The notes: a model not told the origin generated them from the letters alone. Counted from the stretch's first letter, positions 47,380 to 59,382 are shown. The stretch: 64,000 bases of DNA from Hysterium pulicare CBS 123377 (GCA_000467715.1 AJFK01000335.1:1-64000); one strand, 5' to 3'. Translations and numbers: made by a program.

Positions 47380-49114
47380 GTTTTGGATCGAATCGAGCAA
47401 ACAGAAGGTGAGAGGTTGCAGCTTGACGAGCGAAGTGCTCGAGAACCAGCTTCCACTTGGTTCAGTCGCATTTATATGAACTCCGCATGATCAAAAGAAC
47501 GTGGCCGTCTTGATGCTTCTGGCTACTTGCATAGTTGAGTTGCACGGTGGCAAGCCCTATGAGTTGCAAGGAGGCGTGCTTGTTGTTGTGGAATGGAGTA
47601 ACACAGTGACAGAAAATAGATACAGAATGCATCGTACCTGAAGGTGGTGTGCAGAAGCCATCTTCGTTAGATTGGCTTGGTACACTCGTACGCACTGGAC
47701 GCCCGAAAAGAAAAGCTTTTACAAGTTGAGAAGTGAGTGAGTGGGCATGAAAATGACGGCAAGCTTCTATACAATGGTCCAGGCGCTAGCGCACATACGA
47801 ACCAGCTGATTCAAGGGGTGAAGGCATGCTGAACAGGAACAAGAACGGAAACATGGTCACAAGCCGCCAGGATTCAACGGCGGTACCTGGAGCTATCTTT
47901 ACCACGTTCAAATGGAAACTTCTCCACTCCTACCCTGCCACCGCCGGAGATTTTTCCCATTGACAGCTCTTCATCAGCCCGTGGCGTCTACGAAGCTTCG
48001 TCTTCACCTCGGGCGAGCAACACGAGGCAAACATTGTTTTCAGCTCTCATGCAGGCGGCCCGACGATCATCAGGGCATAGGACGGGCGTATGTGAGGCGA
48101 AAGTCTCTATTTCAAGGATTTCATGCCCAAGAGACCATTCCTTTGGCAGGCCTGTGAACTTCCAATTCCGAAGTGAAGTGTTCTGTGGTCCCTAAGATAC
48201 GGAACAAGATTGGAGCAAGGATCTACCCGAACAGCGGACCGGTGCCTCAAAATGCGGGCATCCTTCTTGAACCAAATCGCTACTGACGATGCACTTCCGA
48301 ATATGTATGCAGAGAGGCGTGGACTGGTTACGGCCGTGATGGAGAAAGCCCTGGCTGAAGTCATGTTTGAACAGGGTGCCTGCAGATGGCTATGATGGTA
48401 AAATGGCGCCTTGCGTTTATTCGGGCGTTTTGGTACGACACCTCATGTACTCCTCTTCCAGCCACCGGGTTGAACGTATGTGGTAGGGCGCACAAAACAT
48501 CATCAGCAAGGGAAAGCCGTTCGGATAATGCCGGCTCTTCTCTTTTTCCCCAGCGGAAGGTAGAAGGGTGATTGCGTGCCATCGTCGGTCTCGTTACAAC
48601 GGTCCTCGTTACGTGAAACCCAACCAGAGGTTATACAGAAGATCACGCTCTCCAAATTGAGAGCGTCGAAGTGCGACCCTCTGCGCCCGTCATGCAACAC
48701 GTGGTGGTTAAGTGAACAGCAAGTCAGAGGTGCATGATGCATCGTTTTTCTTCAGCCCGAGCGGAAAAGAGGAGGTTGAGAAGAGAGGAATGGGATTGGT
48801 CGGATTATAACCGCACGAAGTCAATCCTTTCGAGAAGCTTGCTGTTTCGGGAATAGTATTATATGCTATTATCGTGCTGAGCAGTTCGAGATTCCTTGTC
48901 GTCAGCCGGCAACTGTTGTTCAAGGGTTGGCTTTCAAGGTTTCGATGGCCAGATACATCTTTCGTCTGAAAGTGCAGATGCATGGCGTGATGCCGGATCG
49001 GCTCTCCAACTCGGACAGCGAAAGAAGGAAGTACAACTCAGCAAGGATTATATCAACGCTCCTAGACTTCTGAACCTCCAATTCAAATTATACATATAAG
49101 CAGGAGTAAAAGCC
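47380..49114. promoter_or_regulatory. Divergent intergenic region between the MFS and SnoaL-like genes
   Basis: 1.7 kb between opposite start codons. Frames such as 47912-48157 and 48708-48983 have no recognisable features. A CACGTGG box lies at 48698-48704. TATA-like TATACATATAAG is present about 30 bp before the SnoaL-like start. Confidence 0.45.
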
Positions 49115-49710
49115 ATGTCGACAAAAGCCGTGAACCCTCTGGACCATATCGCGATCCAGAATGTTATCGCCCGCTACTGCACCGCTCTAGACACCAAACA
49201 CTTCGACATTCTTAACTCCGTTTTCCTCACTGATGTCGAAGCATCGTACCCGTTCAGAGATACAATGAGGACACTCTCAGATGTGAAAGACGCTATCCGT
49301 GGACGGTAAACATATCCCCCCATCCCTAGGCTCAACAGGAGGCTTGACGATATGCACCTCTATTTAGTCGTGATACTGAGGCGTCGTCAAGAATTCAATC
49401 GCGCTAACTTGGGATCAGGCTCGGCCCAATCAGGACTCAACATGCGTTAACCACGCAGACGATAGTTTTTGAAGGCAAACACGGATCGGCGAAGGCGGAG
49501 ACCTTTTTCACAGGTTCACATTTTGGACAGGGTTCTCATGAAGGGAAGGTTTTAACGGCATATGGGACGTACGTGGACGAGCTAGTGTGTCTCGATGCCG
49601 AGGGTGATTTTGAGGGGCTGGAGGGTGCCTCTGGGAAGTGGCGTATTAAGAAAAGAGAAGTACTTTTCACAGCTAGGATTGGTGATGAAAAGATCATGAA
49701 GGAATACTGA
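49115..49710 (+). CDS. SnoaL-like (NTF2-fold) protein
   Basis: Two exons (49115-49305, 49419-49710) give 160 residues. The N-terminal helix block DHIAIQNVIARYCTALDTKHF with LNSVFLTDVEASYPF is the typical start of SnoaL-like domain proteins. The C-terminal beta-sheet part includes TQHALTTQTIVFEG, KAETFFTGSHFGQG and GKWRIKKREVLFTARIGDE. This fold serves cyclases, dehydratases and many uncharacterised small proteins, so the reaction is unknown. No signal peptide is seen. It is divergent from the MFS transporter. A link to export or turnover of the same compound is possible but unproven. The intron of 113 nt splits an Arg codon. Confidence 0.85.
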
Positions 49711-50039
49711 TTCGAAATCGGGCTCGACCTAGCGAGACAGACTCCTAACTACATTGAACTACACAATACACAATAAGAAAGTTACTGTGAAGCCGCAAGA
49801 CTCTATCACCAGAGTCCCGTAATTATAACTAAAAAATATCATTCCAGACCCACGAAAAAGTGACAAGAAAGTAGATCCGGGTATCCTAGTGAATGTCCCA
49901 AATTAAAAAACGTCCGCCCCCCAAACATATCTTCTTCACCATATACTGAAATACCAAGAGAATAGTCTCAACGCCAGGTGAAGACAAGGAAATCACTGGA
50001 ACAGCACAAGGACCTGAATTTCTCCGGCACCTCTTTGTT
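49711..50039. other. Convergent spacer
   Basis: About 330 bp between the SnoaL-like stop and the stop of the C2-domain gene. AT-rich, nothing coding. Confidence 0.55.
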
Positions 50040-51896
50040 TTAGGTGGGTTTTGCGGCGTCAGTGGAATTCTGGCCAGGCTCCTCCCCCGTTTGAGAAGCA
50101 GCTGAACCGTCTTGTCCAGGCTGATGTTTAGGACCTCTCCACCCTTCCGCGTTACGTTCAGGTTTGTAGGCTTTCATACGAGACCTTGCCTGATCGCCCT
50201 TTGCTCCAGCCATGCTCTTGATATTATGTCTTAGATGAGGATCTTCAAGTTCTCCGTTTTGCTCCATCCTATCCAGATCCTCAACATCACTACTGCTCAT
50301 TGAGCTTGAGCGTGAAGTCTGCCTGTAGATGATATTGTCGCCTTCTGCCTTCTTCTTATCACGTTGCTCTTGTTTCATTTTGCCCATCTTCTCGGCATCA
50401 GCTTGGCAGTCAAGGGTCGTGACGTGCAAGCCAGGGAAGTTAGCCTCAAAGTAGGCTTTTAGCTCCGGAAGAAGTTTGGCGTTTGGTCTGTAGGTGCCAG
50501 AGTCGTTGTCGATCACGAGCTCGTAATAAGAAGGATCATGCCTCGGTTCCTCCTCTGGTGGTCCGCCGGATATATCATCGGGCGGGTGTGCCTTGTTCTT
50601 CCCGCCTTGGTCGGGTGGAGCGCGATTAGGATTCTCGAGGCGACGAATGAAGAATTCACCACTGAACGCTATATAGATAGAGACATCACTGTGCATTGTA
50701 TGCTTTGAAAGCAAGTCAATGCCAAATTCTTTGCCGGTTTCTGTAAAGCGCCATAGAGAGTCCAGAGTGAGAACGTACGTGAAGATGCGGCCACCTTCGT
50801 CGTAATGCAAAAGGTCGAGAAGTTTGAGCGTCATATCTTTGCATGGCTCTTGAAACGAGCCATATTCAGTCGAACGGTCGTAATTATAAACTCGAGCGTG
50901 TTGGTGGTGTAAGGCCTTGTAAAGAACGAAACCTCGGATTCCTTTGTTAGTAAACATAGATTTGACGAAGGGCTTGAATTCCACATAGCGGTGATAAAGA
51001 GCTGCCGGTACCGGACCTCGAAGTTGAAATTGGTTGGCTTGGAAACTGCTTGTATGTTAGACGAATGGTTCGCAAGAGAGATTGGGTGCATCTGCATACT
51101 TGTATCGATCTGCCTTTGGTTTGCCATTGCTATCGGTTTCCTGTTTTTCTCGAGGCTCTTTCTGTCCAGTAAGACGGCCTAATAATGGCGAGTAATGTCT
51201 TGTCCAGTAGTTCGGCCCAATGGTGTAGGCTCGACCACCGTCGTCTCCCTCGGTTCGCCCCAATACCTCCACACTAACGTACAATTCCCCATTCATGTGC
51301 TTGGTCTTTCGGAAACACACAGCAAGCGCACGAAGGAGGTAGGCTCTTTTACTTCCCATGCGCTTTTTGACTTTATACCCTTGGTCCTTTATGCCCTGCC
51401 AATTCTCATCAATTCTGCCTACATGGACGTGAACATTGCCAAGGCGATCATCGTGATCGGCTGGATCCTCATCGTATATGCGCGCCTTCAACTGGAACCC
51501 GGAGGCAGGCACATTTGCGATTATCCAATCGCAATCCCATACAGGATTGGTCTTCTGACGGATAGTTCGGGTTCGAAATCGGAGGGGAGGGTCCTCTTTG
51601 TGCCTGGTAGGCAAGCCAGTATTAAGTTGGGCTAGAATGAACGGATCGGATGAGAGAGAGTTGATATCGGCCAGCGGGAGATTTGTCGCTCGATGGAAGG
51701 TGATTTTAACGGTATAACCGGGCGGCGCATGCGGTATGGGTGTGTTATCGAATCCGCCAGCCGGTTGCTTCTCTTTCTTCGAGTCGGTCTTCTGCGGCTT
51801 CGGCTTTTCCGAGGGCGAAGGTGTCTCGTTTTGGCCTCCATTGGTTTGCGACACTTCGGGCGCGTCTTGCTCCGAATGCTTTTCTTCAGAAGCCAT
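50040..51896 (-). CDS. C2-domain protein of unknown function
   Basis: Two exons (51896-51100, 51045-50040) give 600 residues. After a charged disordered N-terminus (about 1-55), a C2 domain spans about 58-200: YTVKITFHRATNLPLADINSLS with SDPFILAQL, then TRTIRQKTNPVWDCDWIIANVP and LKARIYDEDPADHDDRLGNVHV. The Asp residues of the calcium-binding loops (SDPF, DEDPADHDD) are largely kept. The second half has a conserved fungal block (FQANQFQLRGPVPAALYHRYVEF, VLYKALHHQHARVYNYDRST) that I do not recognise by name, and a Lys/Glu- and Ser-rich tail. The protein probably binds membranes in a calcium-dependent way. It has no membrane helix. The in-frame start upstream is TTG, so 51896 was taken. Confidence 0.8.
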
Positions 51897-52738
51897 CGGT
51901 CGCTTTGGGGGTGTTTCAAAGACGAGCGGGGTGAGATTGAGTTTATTTGCGGTGTAGGAAGTTGGCAGATGGCCCAAAATGAGCGAGAGATGAATGCACA
52001 ATGCTGTATATACGAAAGATGCGAGAGCGGTCCTCGCTGCGTCAGAAAACGAGAGTGAAGAGGAGGAGGAGCTGAAGGGTTCGCTCGGAAGAGGGCTTGG
52101 AATGCTGGAGGCGGGCTGGACAGATTAGCCAAGCTAAATGGCCGGTTGATCCTAAACAAGCTTCCGCTCGAGCAGACAAGCAACTGCCAAGGTCAACGGC
52201 GTGCTGGACATTTACGCCTTGGAAAGCAGGGCAAAAAGGCGTCCAATTGCCATCAGCGTGAGAACGGCGGAATGAAACTAGGCATGTGAAGACGCATGTC
52301 GAGCATTCTTGTTTCATGGCACTTTTTGCTTCTGGAACACTAAAAGCGACGTCATAGCAGCTTTCAGGAGATCCACCAGCTTGGACTCCCTGTCCACAAT
52401 AGGTGTCATCATTAATTGTACCGTGAACTTCTTTGCCGGTATAAGTCTGTGTTCTATATGCTACTATCCGAATAACTCAAACAACAACTTACTTTTATGC
52501 TCTTCCCAGAGTCTAAATCGGCTTTGTAGGCTGGTGCTAACGAAAATGGTCGATGCAGACCCATAGTCCAAACGACGAGTTCTGACATTCGGGTGGTCTT
52601 GAATTCAACTTCATTCCTCTCAGTAATAGTTCTTCAGGCATTGCCTATGTGGCTTCTTTGACTATGTCACCTTTCGTCATTTCCTAGCCCGCCTGACGCC
52701 ATCTAAAAATGTGAGTCGACCTCGACGTTCTACCCATC
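51897..52738. other. Intergenic region
   Basis: 840 bp between two minus-strand genes: promoter of the C2-domain gene and 3' flank of the acidic orphan. No supported feature. Confidence 0.5.
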
Positions 52739-53536
52739 TCAGTCGTCGTCCAGTTCATACTCTCCGTCGACCTCTGAATCATAGTCCCCATCGACGTCCA
52801 ATGCAGGATCTCCCTCCTCGGTCTTTTCGTACATTATTTTTGGCTCAGTTACCTGAGTTTCTTCTGGTGCGGAAGGAGAGAGTGTGCGGGATGACTCAGA
52901 CTCTCCATTCTCGTCTTCAGATTCATCACTCTCCTCAGACTCCACCAAGAAGCTTTCAAACTCAATATCAAATCTCTGTCTCTCCTCAAACTCCTTCCAA
53001 TATCTTTCCTCGTCCCATTCTACCAGAGACCAAGCAACTTTCGCCGATTCGAAGAGGTATCTATGCCGTACTCTCTGGAGTCCAAATCTTCTGACCGTTT
53101 CTTGTGAATCTGCGATGTACTCGTCCTCGAATACATCCGCGTGATGTATATTCATGCAGGGCGCGCAGAAGCTTTTCCCCGAATACGGAGTGTATGTATA
53201 TGCCCCCATCATGAACTGTGAGATGTTCTTCAGGCCCTGAATGAAGACAACGATGTCCGTATCGTCGACGAAAAACTCGGGTATGTAGATAACAACGATC
53301 TGGCTGCTCTTCTCGGTGTCATCTTTGAGATTGCCCGATGGAGATGGATGCTTCAGAGGATGGGAAGCGAATTCCTTGACGATCAAATCTCGAAGCTTGT
53401 CGTCCCTATCCGCCCCGCTAGAAATCAATATGTTTATCCGGGGATTGAACTGCTCGTACTCCTTCGGTTGCGGTCTGGTGCCGACCTCGAGGTCCAACTG
53501 GTTTCGCGTTTCGATGATTGGCGGAGGCGTTTCCAT
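52739..53536 (-). CDS. Acidic protein of unknown function
   Basis: A single exon with ATG at 53536 encodes 265 residues. The N-terminal 170 residues look folded: PRINILISSGADRDDKLRDLIV, then SQIVVIYIPEFFVDDTDIVVF, FMMGAYTYTP and a CAPCMNIHHADVFEDEY stretch with CxxC and paired His. The region RHRYLFESAKVAWSLVEWDEER is strongly helical. The C-terminal 80 residues are very acidic, ending in repeated Asp/Glu. I do not recognise a family. The long frame, ATG start and protein-like composition support a real gene. It may be lineage-specific. No signal peptide or membrane segment is present. Confidence 0.6.
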   Translation of the reverse strand: METPPPIIETRNQLDLEVGTRPQPKEYEQFNPRINILISSGADRDDKLRDLIVKEFASHPLKHPSPSGNLKDDTEKSSQIVVIYIPEFFVDDTDIVVFIQGLKNISQFMMGAYTYTPYSGKSFCAPCMNIHHADVFEDEYIADSQETVRRFGLQRVRHRYLFESAKVAWSLVEWDEERYWKEFEERQRFDIEFESFLVESEESDESEDENGESESSRTLSPSAPEETQVTEPKIMYEKTEEGDPALDVDGDYDSEVDGEYELDDD

Positions 53537-54806
53537 TACGATTGACTCAGTGCTTGAATAGGATGTAAGTATAATTCGATATGCAAGTACACCATGGCTT
53601 GACTTCGTTCACTAACTTAGGAGACCGCTTTCGTTTTGGTGAATGACCATTGGTCTTTCCCCCTCCGAAATCCATTGTCACTTCCATTTCGATTTCGACT
53701 GACAAAACAGATCAGAATTCAGACTCGTCTTGCTCTCAATTGGCTAAGAAATCCCCTTCCTTCAAAGCACGCAAGGTCGTAGCTGTAGGTTGTTCTGATT
53801 CTAACAAGTCCACTGGTGCAACAGAGGAAGGTGTTAGGCCAAACGAAAGTTGACTGTATCGAGGTCGCTTGACTACCGAGTCACTATTCCCAAGATTCAC
53901 CTAATAGTCATGGGATAAAATTGTCTTGCTGAAGGTGAATCACGCAGGGACTGGCAAAACACCAGCCTGCGCATGAAAGGTATTTCCTCTACTCAGTATA
54001 TTTTCAGCAGCCTTGAACAATGCTACCAGCAACATTCGTACCTCGTATTTAGCTCCGACTTGTCATTTGCAGGTACTCATCGCAATGCTACTCCTCTATT
54101 AGCTCTGATGTATCGTCTTCATTTCAAACAAAAGTTCATAAAGTAACACAAGTTCATGATTGCAGCCCCTATACAAATCTCTCTTTCTTCTTCATCATCG
54201 TTTGCAACCAGCTTTTTGCAACCAGCTTTAGAAGGGTTAAGGTCAGGTAGTCGTTGCACTCTGTTTGTGATTGGTGAATTACTTAATAGGACTAGGGAAT
54301 TGCGCGGACCGTGCTCCACTACATTTTCTTTACAACCTCGTCCGCAACGGATGTAATCATTTATCGGATCCAAGCTTCATTTTTCCTGCGGACGATAACT
54401 TCGAATTTTGCTATTTACTAGAAAATCCCGCAGGATCACATTACTAAGCTCAAACGGTGTACTCGGATAGCCAGAAGAGTCATCACGAGGTTGATGCGCA
54501 GTCCAGGCTCCAGCGACTTTTTACACCCAGTGTGGTTTATCCTGGAGGATCCCAACGGCGCATTTATCAGCAAAATGAATCCTCTATTAGACGGCGAGGC
54601 GCTGCAGAGCGGTTTGGCCAATGACGTATCCATAATGGGGCGGCACAGAGACAAACTCCAACAATCACGGCAAGGATCAATCATTCGGGCGGATCTGTAC
54701 GGTCGGCTTTAAGAAGTTCTATATCCGAGGCATTTTCACTCCAACTACTTAAAGGAATCTTCAATCTAGTATATTATTTGCACTCGTCGTACTTATAGTA
54801 TCAACC
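53537..54806. promoter_or_regulatory. Divergent intergenic region
   Basis: 1.27 kb between the acidic orphan and the hydrolase gene. It contains a perfect 14-bp tandem repeat (54201-54228). A weak coding-like frame at 54491-54712 lacks features and was not accepted. Confidence 0.45.
54201..54228. repeat. Perfect 14-bp direct tandem repeat
   Basis: TTTGCAACCAGCTT occurs twice in a row without mismatch. It looks like recent replication slippage in non-coding DNA. Confidence 0.8.
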
Positions 54807-55990
54807 ATGGCAAACTCGAAAGGTAATCCCGAATGGCTCGCCATGACCAAGATAGACCCCGAGTTTGAACAGGTATCTAAAGTTTCATCGTTGATATAAA
54901 TATCTTCTAATAGTCCGCTAGGCCCTTGTCAGAGGCGAAGTACCACCAACATCAATGGTGAAAGATATCCAGACCCTAAGAGCGGGCATGCAAGCCCGTA
55001 AGGTCCAGCATGACACCGCAGCTGCCTTTCAAGCCTCCAGCGGCTCAGACTCTGATACTCTCGAAAAAGACATCAAAATCCTCATGCGAGATGGTTTCAA
55101 GAACCGTGCCCGCGTCTATGTTCCAAAAGCAGCGGACGCTGGAGGAAGAATTGAGAAGGAGAGACCTTTGGTAGTGATGATACATGGAGGAGGCTGGTGT
55201 ATGGGTGATTTGGAAGGAGAGGAAGCAGAGTGTAGACATTTCGCTAAGGAATATGGATGCGTTTGTGTCAGCATTGAATACAGACTTGCTCCAGAGCATC
55301 CTTTCCCAGCTGGGCCTAATGATGCCTGGGATGCAGTAAAATGGGTGAGTCAATGACTAGACATTGGATTTCAAGAATTGGGCTGACAAATTTTAGATCG
55401 CTGCAAAAGCATCCAGTCTCGGAGCGAACCCAGCGTCCGGCTTCATCGTCGGGGGTTCTTCCGCTGGAGGAAACATGGCCTCCGTTATAGGACTTCTGGC
55501 TCGCGATCAAAAGCTTTCCCCACCAGTGACCGGCTTACTCCTCCTGATACCATCTTGTATGCACCGGAAAAACATTCCCGCCAAATATGCCTCCGAAATT
55601 ACCAGCTACGATCAATGTCAAGAAGCCCCGATCCTCAATGAAACGAGCATGGCACTCTTCATGGACAATTACCAGCCTGATCCAGCATCACAACTCCACA
55701 ACATCTTCGCTCCACTGCATCCTTCTGCCTCGAATCCCAACCCTACAGATCCAGAGCTGAGGAACTTGCCACCCGCATTCTTCCAGGTTTGTGGTTGGGA
55801 TCCGACAAGAGATGAGGCATTATTATTTGAGAGACTGCTAAGGGAGAATGGAAACAGTACAAAACTGATCGTCTATCCAGGTTTACCCCATGGGTTTCAT
55901 AGTTTCTTGCCGCATCTCAAGGTCAGCGAAAAATTCAAGAAAGATACAGTTGAAGGGATGGGTTGGCTGCTTCAACAGATTGCGAAATGA
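54807..55990 (+). CDS. HSL-type alpha/beta hydrolase
   Basis: Three exons (54807-54872, 54922-55344, 55397-55990), both introns in phase 0, give 360 residues. The hormone-sensitive-lipase oxyanion motif is MIHGGGWCMGD. The nucleophile elbow is GGSSAGGN. The acid is in DPTRDEALLFE, and the catalytic His is in LPHGFHSF. SIEYRLAPEHPFPAGPNDAWDAVKW is the family cap-side block. Such proteins hydrolyse esters of short acyl chains or lactones and act in detoxification or secondary metabolism. No signal peptide is present, so it is probably cytosolic. The first exon (22 codons) has a good context (CAACCATGG). Substrate unknown. Confidence 0.93.
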
Positions 55991-56721
55991 AAGGTAGAGA
56001 ACTGCACGACAATATTCTAGATACCTGCAAACCTGCGTTTGAATATGATGAATCCCTAATGGTGGTGGTCAGCTCCTAGATTTCCTGCAGTGTGGCTGCT
56101 GGGCGGTGAGAATGTTACTGATCGTAATCGTAGTAGGCTTCCGCCTTTCCTATCTGACATCCACTTCTTTGCTGGCCTCCAAAAGAATTCGGGGGCCATT
56201 TACTCTTGCCTTAAGATTGATAGACACGGACTATGGGAGGCGAAAGGTAGGCAAAGGGTCGGGCCGTCGGAATCCCTTGTTGTTGCGGTGGCGGCTGACT
56301 TGCAGCTAAACGTCGTCAACTACCCATAAGCAGTCTTCATTAAAAGCCCCGTCCGCCAAACGCTTTGCTCATCCTAATATGATGCTTGTAATAGGTCTGT
56401 GTTCAGGCGTTGAAACATCTCAGGCTGGCGACGTACAGATTAACCTTGGTGCTCGACCCAATCCGGACATTGACCAGCAATCGGATAGCGTTGACTAGCT
56501 GTTGCCTGGAATGGTAACACAAAAGTTTCTTCTTTTGTCCGTAGCCTGAAGAGACGGAAGTTCTCATGTGTTAGTAGATGCATGTAATCTTTCTATGTAA
56601 AGCACAAGAAGACGCTTTTGGAAGAGATCCTTGAGGCAGGGGCCATATCGAAGTTATAAACGAGGGATCGGCGTATGTGATTTCTTCTACCCCCCACCAT
56701 TGAGGTTTCGGACCCCATTCG
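55991..56721. other. Intergenic region
   Basis: 730 bp following the hydrolase. No gene is seen. The right end is the probable promoter of the 7-TM protein gene. Confidence 0.5.
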
Positions 56722-57015
56722 ATGGATGATCAAGCAGGTTTAGTCCAATCAGAAGGCGCTTACGCTTATGTGCAGGACATTGATTGTGGAAAAATACTCG
56801 GGTTGGATTGGAATGCACAAGAACTCACCTTGGACCACGGCCTCATCAGTATCAGCAACTTGTGCGACGAAAGATTCACCATGAACTCTTATAAGCTCGG
56901 CAACATCTTTGATTTCTGTCAGATGTCTTCATTTCAGCCTAGCTTTGGTTCCAACGATTGCTCGATTATCCATAAGATCCAGACATTTGAACCAGGATTT
57001 GACTCGCCATCATGA
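56722..57015 (+). other. Upstream reading frame of 97 codons overlapping the next start by ATGA
   Basis: An ATG at 56722 opens 97 codons of protein-like text (DDQAGLVQSEGAYAYVQDID, DCGKILGLDWNAQELTLDHG). Its TGA (57013-57015) overlaps the ATG (57012) of the 7-TM gene in an ATGA arrangement. It may be a long upstream ORF, a small gene of its own, or a former N-terminal part of the neighbour. No domain is recognised. Confidence 0.3.
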
Positions 57016-58252
57016 ACAATGACATGAAACCTATGCCACAAGTATCTCCACAATATCTAGCAGAAGATGCGAGCCGGCCATTGTTCAATCTTTGCATCGT
57101 TCTTTCAGTACTTCTGACACTTTTCATAACTCTCTCGTATACTTCACGGTACATCAACAAGAGTCTCCATGGCGTTGAAGTGTACTATTTCATGCCATTA
57201 GCATATTTATTCTGCCTTGGAAACATCGCATGTGGTTTTTGTAAGTCTTTGGCGCTTTTGAAACAATACGTCAAATTTATACTGAAACTCTCGGAGTGAT
57301 AGTCAAAATCGGAGGAGCAGGTCGCCACATAATCGCCCTCCTCGAACTCCAACCTCATACTCTTATCACACACACCAAAGTTGTCAAAGCTGAAGAAATA
57401 ATCTACCTCCTGGCTGTGGCCTTCCCCAAACTGGCAATCCTCTGCCTCTACTTCCGGGTCTTCAAAGAGCAAAAGAATTGGATTCGTCCGCTTATCTACG
57501 TCACCGCTGGTATCATCGTTTGCGGCTGCATTGCGAGCATAGGCGCGTCTCTGGGAGTCTGCTGGCCCTATGCTTATAATTGGGATAAGAGCATACATGG
57601 AGGCCACTGTGGGAATATCATGCTCGGGTATAGACTCGTCAGCATTCCGAATATTCTAACAGATTTAATCATGCTGGTTATGCCGATACCTATACTATAT
57701 ACATTAACAATCCCATTTTGGAAGAAGGTGGGTGTATTTGTGACCTTTCTGACAGGGAGTTTGTAAGTGTTCTTACGCTTCACTTCACCCTTCAAGGAAT
57801 ATCAGAGTACGGCGTTGACCAATATCCTCAGTGGCATCATCACATCCATCCTCCGTCTAACCTACTACCTCCGTACCGACCTCTTCGCAGACGAAACATA
57901 CAATTCCGCAACCATCGTCTTCTGGACAAATATCGAACCTGGCGTCTATCTCATAACCGCCTGCATGCCTACACTCCCACCTCTCCTTCGTCGCTTATTC
58001 AAAGGGGCTAAAATTTTCAGAGAGTCCTCAGATCGAGCACATCAAGATCGCGGTTTCGATTTCAGCTCAGACAAGGAGAAAAATCCCCCCGACACTGGCT
58101 CAACTCCGGCAATCCCACCTGTAAGACCTGAGAGCGACTCGTTTCCGGAGTTGGAGACGTATCATTTCTGTCAGAATGAGTATACTGTGGAGACGACAGG
58201 AGGAGATGGTGGGGTGCATAAGCCTTCTCGTGTTCATGCCGAGGTGGTTTGA
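57012..58252 (+). CDS. Seven-transmembrane fungal rhodopsin-like integral membrane protein
   Basis: Three exons (57012-57240, 57303-57762, 57832-58252) give 369 residues. Seven hydrophobic segments can be placed: about 25-45, 57-77, 110-135, 145-170, 190-210, 220-243 and 260-282. The loop before segment 3 has GGAGRH and LQPHTLITHTKVVKAEE, and the block after it FPKLAILCLYFRVF is typical of the fungal rhodopsin-like family that includes Pth11-type receptors. There is no CFEM domain and no lysine in segment 7, so retinal binding is not expected. The cytosolic tail is hydrophilic and acidic. Ligand and function are unknown. A 97-codon frame ends on its start codon. Confidence 0.85.
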
Positions 58253-58946
58253 TCTCTAATTCGAACACTGTATTGTTTCGGTGCTTGGAAATTGCTCTTC
58301 TTGAATCGGATGGAGAACATCATCTCGGGATAGGTCTCCGAGTGCGTCGCCAGTCAATAAAGTTACTGGTGGCAGTGTAATCTCTTCGCATCTTTTATCG
58401 TTTATAAACCAACGGCATTTCCTTTCTGTTAGCCTCCAATCTCATGCAATCAAAGAAAATATGGCCTAAACTCATAGGATAAAGTCCTTCGCTTTCATGC
58501 GGGATGGTCGCCTCGGGCCTACGAAAACTGTCAAAAGCACTCGTGGTCGAGCAAGCTGTTTTCACATCGGTGTTCCTTTCGCGTTGATGAAAAGTATCAT
58601 CGCAATTGATGAAGATCATCGGATTCGTTAGAGCGATGTATTCTCGCCTTGTGAATGCACCGAAGTTGCCCCCCACCCAATAGCTCTTCATTTGATAATA
58701 GGTTGAAGGTGAACAGCGCCCACGGAACATCGATCAAAGATGATGTGGATTTTTGATAAACGGTTTCATATATTGGCGTATCACAATGTCAGAATACTTC
58801 TGCTGGTATGGAAGGAAGGCGAGGACTCAAAGAAAAGGGAGAGGTTATATCGTAAAACGAAGGCGTCCGGAGAACTTGGCACGTGGTCGCAGTGCTGAGT
58901 TCCTCGTGGGTGCTGACTTATCCTCAGAACCACAGCGAGATTTCGT

Positions 58947-59382
58947 CTATAAAGCCGTTTTCCTCTTCTTCGTTCCTTTCTCTTTCTTTCTACTACCGTC
59001 AACGTTGAAGCTAGACTTGTGGGAGAGGAGTTGGTCATCTCCGTCCTGCTGTTGATACTTGCCGATACTTCGAAACAATGTTCTCGCGGGTGTGTCTGCC
59101 AGAACGTACGAAAGACCTTCATGGTGTTGAGTGTAGAGAGAGACGCACAAACGCTGAGTGCGACGCGGAATAGATGGAGATTATCGTTTGATTAACATAT
59201 GAAGAGCTCGATCCTGGAGCGCTCAGCATCACCGAAGTTGCAGTCAAAAGGCTCACCACTGAGTAGTCTACGGCAGCTTCGCGCCCGAAGTTAAGGCGTC
59301 TATCCTCTCCATATGCAGCTACAGCGAAGAGTACCCACTGGCTCATAACAGGCTGATGTGTGTTGCGGTGTTCAAATCCCAT
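58947..59382 (-). CDS. Candidate small two-exon gene, unknown product
   Basis: Exons 59382-59257 and 59153-58947 join in phase 0 across a 103-nt intron (donor GTGAGC, acceptor CTCAG) to 110 residues. The text reads like protein on both sides: VMSQWVLFAVAAYGEDRRL then NFGREAAVDYSV, and YTQHHEGLSYVLADTPARTLF, ending in a Lys-rich tail (RKKEKGTKKRK). The open frame extends upstream of the first ATG (PLVYGAGSLCLAVFGR), so a missing 5' exon is possible. A TATA box (CTATAAAAG) lies about 150 bp upstream. No family is recognised. Confidence 0.35.

Noticed and set aside
54491-54712. 73-codon plus-strand frame upstream of the hydrolase
   Set aside because: Some protein-like text, but the opposite strand is also open and no family or splice support exists.
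58395-58730. 111-codon minus-strand frame with ATG
   Set aside because: No recognisable feature; kept only as a note because a candidate gene lies just upstream on the same strand.
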